DNA of 64,000 bases from the NCBI RefSeq assembly GCF_000802185.1, contig NZ_KN676113.1, forward strand, positions 592,581 through 656,580. The letters run 5' to 3'. Below, piece after piece: positions 59,683 through 64,000 of this stretch (position 1 is its first letter; the number at the start of each line of letters is the position of its first letter). The position numbers and the translations under genes are program-made. The stretch is from Belnapia sp. F-4-1 (GTDB lineage Bacteria > Pseudomonadota > Alphaproteobacteria > Acetobacterales > Acetobacteraceae). The notes below the pieces were generated by a model, which was not told the DNA's origin, did not search any database, and worked only from the letters and a program-made list of their open reading frames with translations.

Positions 59683-61197
59683 CTAGGGGGTGGGAGCCGC
59701 CGGCGCGCCGGGCGTGGTACCCACCCTCTGCGCAGCCTCGATGGCCAACAGCTCCTGGCGTCGTTGCGCGACCTGGCGCTCCAGCTCCGCCGCCTCGGCG
59801 CGCGACCGGTCAAGCGTCGAGGTTCCTGCATTGAGGTCCGTTTCCAGAGCCGTCGCCCGACCTTCGAGTGACTGGACCCGCGCCGCCGTTTCCGCCGCAC
59901 CACGCTCCGCCGCCGCCGCGCGCTGCACGGCAGCCTCGGCCTCGGCGCGCCGATCGGCCAGGGCCTTCTCCGCCGTGCCCATCTCGTCGCGCAACGCGGC
60001 CAGCCGCTGCTCAGTCTCCCCTACGACCTGCTGCTTGCCGGCAAGTGCGGCCTCGGCTTCACCACCCTGTGCCCGCAACGCGGCGACACGCTGCTCCGCC
60101 GTCCCAACCGCCGCGTTCGCTTCAGCAAGGCGCGCCTCTGCCGCGCCGAGCGCGACGCGGCTGGCCTCCACGGCGGCCGTCAGGCGGACGCGCTCGGCCT
60201 CCGCCGCTCCGACCGCAGCCTGGCGCTCGGCCAGGTTTGCCGTGGCGACTTCGGTTGCGTTGCGCAACTCAGCCAAACGACCTTCCGCGGCAGTCGCGGC
60301 ATTGAGCAGCTCGGCCACGCGGGCCTCGGCGGCCCGGACCCGCTCGGCTGCGGCGTCAGCTCCACGGCCGGCCTCGGCCACCCGTGCCTCCACCCCAGCC
60401 AGCGCCCCCTGCCGCGCGGCAATGTCAGCCTCGGCTGCCGCGATCCCTTCACGCAAGGTCCGGGCCCGGCTTTCGGCACCGGCGATCGTGGCCTCCCGGT
60501 CCGTCAGCGTTTCCTGGACGCGGCCGGCTTCCGCGACCAGGGCCGCCACACGCCCTTGCGCCGCTTCGGCGCGGGCGGCGAAATCCGTCGCGCGCCCTTC
60601 GGCCTCGCGCAGGGCAGCGGCAGCGGCGTCGCGTTGAGCAGCCAGCCGCTCCACCTCGCCTCGGCGCTCGGCCAGCGCGGCGTCGGCTGCGGCAGCCTCC
60701 GTGCGGGTTCCGGCCAAGGCGGCCGTAGCGGCCTCGCCGGCCTGCCGCAACGCCGCAACCTGCGCTTCGGCGGCATTAGCGGCGGCCCTGAGCTCGGCGA
60801 CCCGGCTCTCCCCGGCCGCACTTTGTTGTCCGAGTTCCGCGAGGCGCGCCTCCGTTTGCGCAGTGCCGGCGGTGAGCTCGCGGTTTCGCCCTTCGGCCGC
60901 CGCGATCCGTTGCGTCAGGGCGGCGAGATCACCCGCGGCCTGCCGCTCCTGCGTCAAGCTGCTCTCAAGCTCCGCCACGCGTACGGCGCGGGCTTGCCCG
61001 GCCTGTTCGGCAGCCTCCAGCCGATTGCCACGGGACACGGCAATGGACCATCCGAGGACCAGCAGGATCAGCGCCGCCCCGGCGGCACCGAGTACGGGCC
61101 AGGACAGCCCGAACATGCCGGCTGAGCTGACCGGCCCATGAACCGGCGCCGGCCGTTCCTTCGGTGCTGGTGTCTGGTTCGTCGGCTTGTTCACCAT
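59683..61197 (-). CDS. Membrane-anchored Ala/Glu-rich coiled-coil protein
   Basis: A 504-residue protein with one N-terminal span (about 31-53, WPVLGAAGAALILLVLGWSI) and an almost unbroken coiled coil from about 58 to 490, built from repeats such as AAEARVAELRAAANAAEAQV, heptads rich in Ala, Glu, Arg and Leu. The C-terminus is Pro/Ala-rich (TTPGAPAAPTP). No enzyme domain is seen. It resembles long-coil envelope spacers of unknown function; the composition also makes false similarity to myosin- or Smc-like proteins likely. It is downstream of the GlsB-type gene with a 151-base gap. Confidence 0.72.
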   Translation of the reverse strand: MVNKPTNQTPAPKERPAPVHGPVSSAGMFGLSWPVLGAAGAALILLVLGWSIAVSRGNRLEAAEQAGQARAVRVAELESSLTQERQAAGDLAALTQRIAAAEGRNRELTAGTAQTEARLAELGQQSAAGESRVAELRAAANAAEAQVAALRQAGEAATAALAGTRTEAAAADAALAERRGEVERLAAQRDAAAAALREAEGRATDFAARAEAAQGRVAALVAEAGRVQETLTDREATIAGAESRARTLREGIAAAEADIAARQGALAGVEARVAEAGRGADAAAERVRAAEARVAELLNAATAAEGRLAELRNATEVATANLAERQAAVGAAEAERVRLTAAVEASRVALGAAEARLAEANAAVGTAEQRVAALRAQGGEAEAALAGKQQVVGETEQRLAALRDEMGTAEKALADRRAEAEAAVQRAAAAERGAAETAARVQSLEGRATALETDLNAGTSTLDRSRAEAAELERQVAQRRQELLAIEAAQRVGTTPGAPAAPTP

Positions 61198-61300
61198 GGC
61201 CAGGAACTTTCAGAAGGGTTTGATGTGCCCGCAACCCGTTCGGCATCAACGAAGCATGCAACAGATTAACGGCAATGATGACCTCGGTGTCCCTGGCGGC

Positions 61301-61323
61301 CGCCGTCACTTGGCGTGACGGCG
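61301..61323. repeat. Perfect hairpin between glsB-like and coiled-coil genes
   Basis: CGCCGTCAC (61301-61309) and GTGACGGCG (61315-61323) form a 9-bp stem with a 5-base loop. It lies 25 bases beyond the stop of the GlsB-type gene, so it may terminate that minus-strand transcript, though no T-run follows. Confidence 0.5.
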
Positions 61324-61348
61324 CTGTCTCCTCGGTCCGCCAGCTGCC

Positions 61349-61606
61349 TCAGACACTCCGCCGGCCGGTGACGGTATGGTAGATCCACAGCACAACAACC
61401 GCACCGATCACGGCGACGATCATGCTGTACAGGTTGAAACCGGTGACGCCGGCCCCGCCGAGCATGTTGAACAGAAAACCGCCAACGACGGCACCGACAA
61501 TGCCGAGCACGATGTCGACGACGACCCCTTGGCCGCTACCGGCATACAGCTTGCTAGCGATGAAACCAGCAACAAGACCCAGGACAAGCCAAGCAATGAT
61601 GGACAT
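61349..61606 (-). CDS. GlsB/YeaQ/YmgE-family stress membrane protein
   Basis: An 85-residue inner-membrane protein with three hydrophobic spans. The sequence MSIIAWLVLGLVAGFIASKL and VVVDIVLGIVGAVVGGFLFN is characteristic of the transglycosylase-associated/GlsB family, which in other bacteria is induced by acid, osmotic or envelope stress. An AGGAACG precedes the ATG. It is part of the minus-strand stress-type group, between the YsnF-like gene and the coiled-coil gene. The molecular role is unknown. Confidence 0.92.
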   Translation of the reverse strand: MSIIAWLVLGLVAGFIASKLYAGSGQGVVVDIVLGIVGAVVGGFLFNMLGGAGVTGFNLYSMIVAVIGAVVVLWIYHTVTGRRSV

Positions 61607-61754
61607 GGAAGCGTTCCTTCAAGTGGTATGGGTATGAGGGGTACGTAGCGCCCGGCCAGTGGTTTCATCCTGTCGCCACGACGGGGGCGGTCTTTGGTCA
61701 ATGACAGGCGGGGCAGGGAAGGATTGCTCCAGTCCCCACCCCGTCCGGCAGTCG

Positions 61755-62771
61755 TCAGCGCTTGGCGGGATTGGTGCCGCTGACGTTGGTGCCCAGGGTC
61801 TTGTCGACCGCACGGCTGGCCATCGTACCAGGCGGGTTGCCCGGCGCGTCATCGGGAGCAGCACCGGCAACGCCGACACCGGTCGTTGCGCGGGCCGCGT
61901 CCTTGGTGGTGTCGTCGATCTCAACCTCGGTCCGGCGGACGGTATCCTTGACCGTCTCAGTCCGCTCGGTAGCTTCCTTGCGGATGACGACCTCGCCGGT
62001 GACGCGGGCTTCCTTGGCGATCACCGCCTCCTCGGCGGTCTCGGTGGCCTCGATGGTGCGGTCCTGGAACAGGGCGTCAGCACCGGTGACCGGACGGTCG
62101 ACCACGCGGCGCTCCACATCGACATGCTCCTGGTGCAGCATCACCTGCTCGCTCACAGGCGTCTCGACCACATAGGAGCGCACCCGGACCCGCCCGCGCT
62201 CCACATCGCGCTTACCGACCCGCAGGTTTTCCTCGACGATCGGGATCACCTCCTCGCCCCCAACACGGGCCGTCGTGGTGGCCGCTGCGGTCGCCGGCGC
62301 GACAGCGCGCGTGGTGGAACCCACGACGGTGCCCGTGGCGGCGACACCGAGCCCGGCTGCGGCTGGCACGCTGGCCACCGTGGCATCCGGGGCGACAGCC
62401 TGGGTACCCGTCCAGCCTTCCTGCCGCCACTCGGCTTCCCGGGTGTCGAGGTCCACCGCGCCGTGGCCCTCAAGGACATCCATGGCCTGCTCGAGCTTGC
62501 CTTCCTCAACCGTCGCCGACACCACGATGGAACCGCGGCGCATCCCCTCCGCATAAGTCGTCCGATCCTCGTCGGGGACGAAGAGGTCCTTCAGCGACGC
62601 CCAGAACCCGGTATCGGTGGAGGCGGCAGCCGTTTCACCGGCTGTCGGGGTTGCGTCAGCCGCATGCATCTGAATGTCACTGCTGGCAATGCCCAGTTGC
62701 TGCGTGAGTTGCTGAACGGCGGCGTCCGCATGGGCGCGATCGTCAAACATGGCGGTGATAGTACGTGACAT
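61755..62771 (-). CDS. YsnF/DUF2382 stress-type protein
   Basis: A 338-residue protein. The N-terminal ~125 residues resemble the general stress protein 17M-like domain (MSRTITAMFDDRAHADAAVQ, then GSIVVSATVEEGKLEQAMDV), followed by a low-complexity Ala/Thr/Val linker and the DUF2382 domain: GGEEVIPIVEENLRVGKRDV, RVRVRSYVVETPVSEQVML and RTIEATETAEEAVIAKEARV. The family is stress-linked in several bacteria, with no known mechanism. The start is ATG 62771, with GGAGAG upstream. An in-frame extension to 62972 was rejected as part of this gene, because it codes the remains of another YsnF domain. Confidence 0.85.
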   Translation of the reverse strand: MSRTITAMFDDRAHADAAVQQLTQQLGIASSDIQMHAADATPTAGETAAASTDTGFWASLKDLFVPDEDRTTYAEGMRRGSIVVSATVEEGKLEQAMDVLEGHGAVDLDTREAEWRQEGWTGTQAVAPDATVASVPAAAGLGVAATGTVVGSTTRAVAPATAAATTTARVGGEEVIPIVEENLRVGKRDVERGRVRVRSYVVETPVSEQVMLHQEHVDVERRVVDRPVTGADALFQDRTIEATETAEEAVIAKEARVTGEVVIRKEATERTETVKDTVRRTEVEIDDTTKDAARATTGVGVAGAAPDDAPGNPPGTMASRAVDKTLGTNVSGTNPAKR

Positions 62772-62837
62772 GGTGATCTCTCTCCTGCAGTGGTTGGTGC
62801 ACTTGTCCATTCCAGCGGACGGAGGCGCTGCCCCTGC

Positions 62838-63062
62838 CGCCGGCATTCGGTCGATCGCAGCACGCCAAACCCGCCGATCGACAATCAGGATTTCCTCGAC
62901 CATCGGGACAACGAGGACGTCGCCCTCCCGGCGGTTTTGCAGCGGCTCGCTCACGGCGCGGTCGATCCGCATGCGCCCGCAGCACGTCCTCGACCGCGCA
63001 CCTGCTGACGTGCGGAACTTCCTCGGCCAAGGGGTACGACCTGTTCGGTTACGACTCCGACC
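62838..63062 (-). pseudogene. Remnant of a second YsnF/DUF2382 gene
   Basis: Upstream of the intact YsnF gene, two frames together spell a degraded DUF2382 domain: AEEVPHVSRCAVEDVLR (to about 62970 in one frame), then RMRIDRAVSEPLQNRREGDV and LVVPMVEEILIVDRRV in another. REGDVLVVPMVEEILIVDRR matches the usual R-EGD-V-x-V-P-V-V-E-E core of the family. At least two frameshifts separate the pieces and the start is lost, so no product is expected. The flanking bases to 63116 add nothing recognisable except a hairpin. Confidence 0.68.
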
Positions 63063-63080
63063 GCAAAGTCATCCAAAGGC

Positions 63081-63099
63081 GCCACGGCATTGCCGTGGC
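63081..63099 (-). terminator. Hairpin after membrane-protein gene
   Basis: GCCACGGC (63081-63088) and GCCGTGGC (63092-63099) form a perfect 8-bp stem with a 3-base loop, 17 bases after the stop of the minus-strand gene at 63117. On that strand GCCTTTGG follows, a weak T-run. Confidence 0.5.
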
Positions 63100-63116
63100 A
63101 GCCTCCGGTGTTGTTC

Positions 63117-64000
63117 TCAGGCGACGCGCCGGGTGGTCCGGAACGTCAGCAGGTCGCGGGTGCCGCGGCGGGCGCCGAGCACTGCGGCAATGGCACCCAG
63201 CAGCATGATGCCGAAGACCGAAAAGGCAGCGATCGACGTACCGGAAGCAGCGGTGTCGGCAGCACGGCGGGCCGTTTCCTCAGCCTGGCGCGCAGCCTGG
63301 GCGGCTTGCTGCTCGGCCTGCGCGACGCGCGCCTGAGCGTCCTGCGGGCTGATGTTGTATTCGGCTGCCACAAGCTGGTTCAGGCGTTCGCGGTCCGCCT
63401 GCGACAGCTGGCCATCCGTCACCCGCTTGCCGGCAAGCTGTCCCATCTCGGCCTTGCGCTGGTCGGACGTCATCGCGGCCGGATTGCCACCGGTCCCGCT
63501 CAGCGCGCTCTGCACGCGGTCGGTGACGCTCTGGGCCATCGATTGCAGCGTCCCGTTGCTCGTGCGGTCAGCAGCCTGCTGACCCACCGCCGACGCTGCG
63601 GAGCCGGCACCCGATGCCACGCTGCCCAGCAAGCTGGAAGCTCCGGAGGTGGCGGTGGAGGCAATGCCGGAGACGACGTTGCCCAGCAACACGGCGGAGA
63701 TGAGGAAGGTAGTGCCCCACACGGCCAAGCCGTGCAGCGTGCCGTCGGTGTTGTCGGCAGTGCCGGACAGGCGCGCGGCGACGTACCCGCCGACTGCGAG
63801 ACCGATCAGGTTGGACACCAGCAGCCAGATGGCTGCGCCGATGCCGAAAGACGATGCGGATGGTGTTCCACGCGCCGTGGCATCGACCGTGGTGGCGCCC
63901 ACGCCGGCGCCCAAGGCGTTCAGCATCAGGCCGATGGCCACCGCCACAATGGCACCAGCGATGATCGCGCCCCAGGAGATGCGTGAGGGCAGCGACGGTG
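63117..64000 (-). CDS. PhnA-like/stress-type membrane protein, 5' end outside window
   Basis: The reading frame is open to the right edge, so the start is missing. The visible ~294 residues start ...PSRISWGAIIAGAIVAVAIG, where the SWGAIxAG pattern is like the N-terminus of PhnA-like membrane proteins of unknown role, then NALGAGVGATTVDA. There are about four spans (around the first visible segment, the AAIWLLVSNLIGLAVGGYV and AVWGTTFLISAVLLGNVV stretches, and ISAFSV-type FSVFGIMLLGAIAAVLGARR at the end). Between them are a Ser/Ala-rich linker and a charged helical region (RKAEMGQLAGKRVTDGQLSQ). It resembles stress-island membrane proteins; function unknown. An alternative internal GTG start lies at 63947. 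Confidence 0.72.
   Translation of the reverse strand, partial: PSLPSRISWGAIIAGAIVAVAIGLMLNALGAGVGATTVDATARGTPSASSFGIGAAIWLLVSNLIGLAVGGYVAARLSGTADNTDGTLHGLAVWGTTFLISAVLLGNVVSGIASTATSGASSLLGSVASGAGSAASAVGQQAADRTSNGTLQSMAQSVTDRVQSALSGTGGNPAAMTSDQRKAEMGQLAGKRVTDGQLSQADRERLNQLVAAEYNISPQDAQARVAQAEQQAAQAARQAEETARRAADTAASGTSIAAFSVFGIMLLGAIAAVLGARRGTRDLLTFRTTRRVA

Noticed and set aside
59683-61197. SMC- or myosin-like protein
   Set aside because: The similarity would be due only to coiled-coil composition; there is no ATPase head or hinge.
61607-62900. EcfG-type general-stress promoters upstream of the stress genes
   Set aside because: I looked for GGAAC-N16/17-GTT patterns upstream of the GlsB, YsnF and coiled-coil genes and found no convincing pair.
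1-64000. tRNA, rRNA or CRISPR array
   Set aside because: No cloverleaf-like, rRNA-like or regularly spaced repeat sequence was noticed on either strand; detection by eye is limited and a dedicated scan would be decisive.

Overview
The window is GC-rich, densely packed bacterial chromosome with GTG and TTG starts, many 4-base ATGA/GTGA overlaps and long antisense shadow frames. Gene content (UbiE, an rpsT-dnaA-dnaN block, sppA-ihfB-lapA-pyrF-trpF-trpB, a HIG1-type protein beside etfBA, IalB, and six Bug-type solute-binding genes or fragments) points to an alphaproteobacterium, most likely Acetobacteraceae of the Roseomonas type. The family-level assignment is inferred from gene content, since no rRNA gene is present.

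Layout. 1-5.1 kb (minus): sppA, ihfB, lapA, pyrF and trpF, then a receiver-only response regulator and a DUF4087 protein lying between trpF and trpB; trpB runs off the left edge. 5.2-10 kb (plus): a thiazoline-carboxylate hydrolase-like protein coupled to a DUF6817-like protein, an acetyltransferase, a lone IS5-type transposase-domain protein with its own promoter, a Bug protein and a DMT exporter. 10-14.8 kb: acyl-CoA genes (HIBYL-CoA hydrolase; etfB-etfA-hbd operon), a PNPOx-like protein and a HIG1 protein. 14.9-19.6 kb: a large MscS-type channel, a Vgb-like beta-propeller protein coupled to a cytochrome c, and a DUF305 protein behind a CueR-type promoter. 19.6-25 kb: azlC-azlD-neuD-like operon, panE, a cation/proton antiporter gene broken by a 17-bp tandem duplication and a G-run insertion, and an SH3 protein. 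25-31 kb: housekeeping block ubiE/mutM, enoyl-CoA hydratase, rpsT, dnaA, dnaN.

31-49.5 kb: an EmrB/EmrA-like efflux pair, N-carbamoyl-D-amino-acid hydrolase, a Tat-exported oxalate decarboxylase, Bug plus TauD-type dioxygenase, a YdcF protein, a methyltransferase, ialB-rlmN, a GNAT/Bug/MaoC operon, an MFS transporter and second MaoC protein, a secreted hydrolase, and a 3-hydroxybenzoate 6-hydroxylase/GST pair suggesting gentisate catabolism. 49.5-55.9 kb: a self-contained uptake and catabolism locus (NMT1-type binding protein, TetR regulator, ABC permease and ATPase, an epimerase-like protein without the usual YxxxK lysine, GNAT, DHDPS-family lyase) with similar operator palindromes on both sides of tetR. 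This is the best candidate for an undescribed system.

55.9-64 kb: a truncated Bug gene, an intact Bug gene, a decayed IS3-family orfB, then a stress-type group on the minus strand: NhaP-like antiporter, membrane-anchored coiled coil, GlsB/YeaQ protein, YsnF/DUF2382 protein, the remains of a second YsnF-like gene, and a membrane protein that runs off the right edge. No tRNA, rRNA, CRISPR array or complete insertion sequence was seen.
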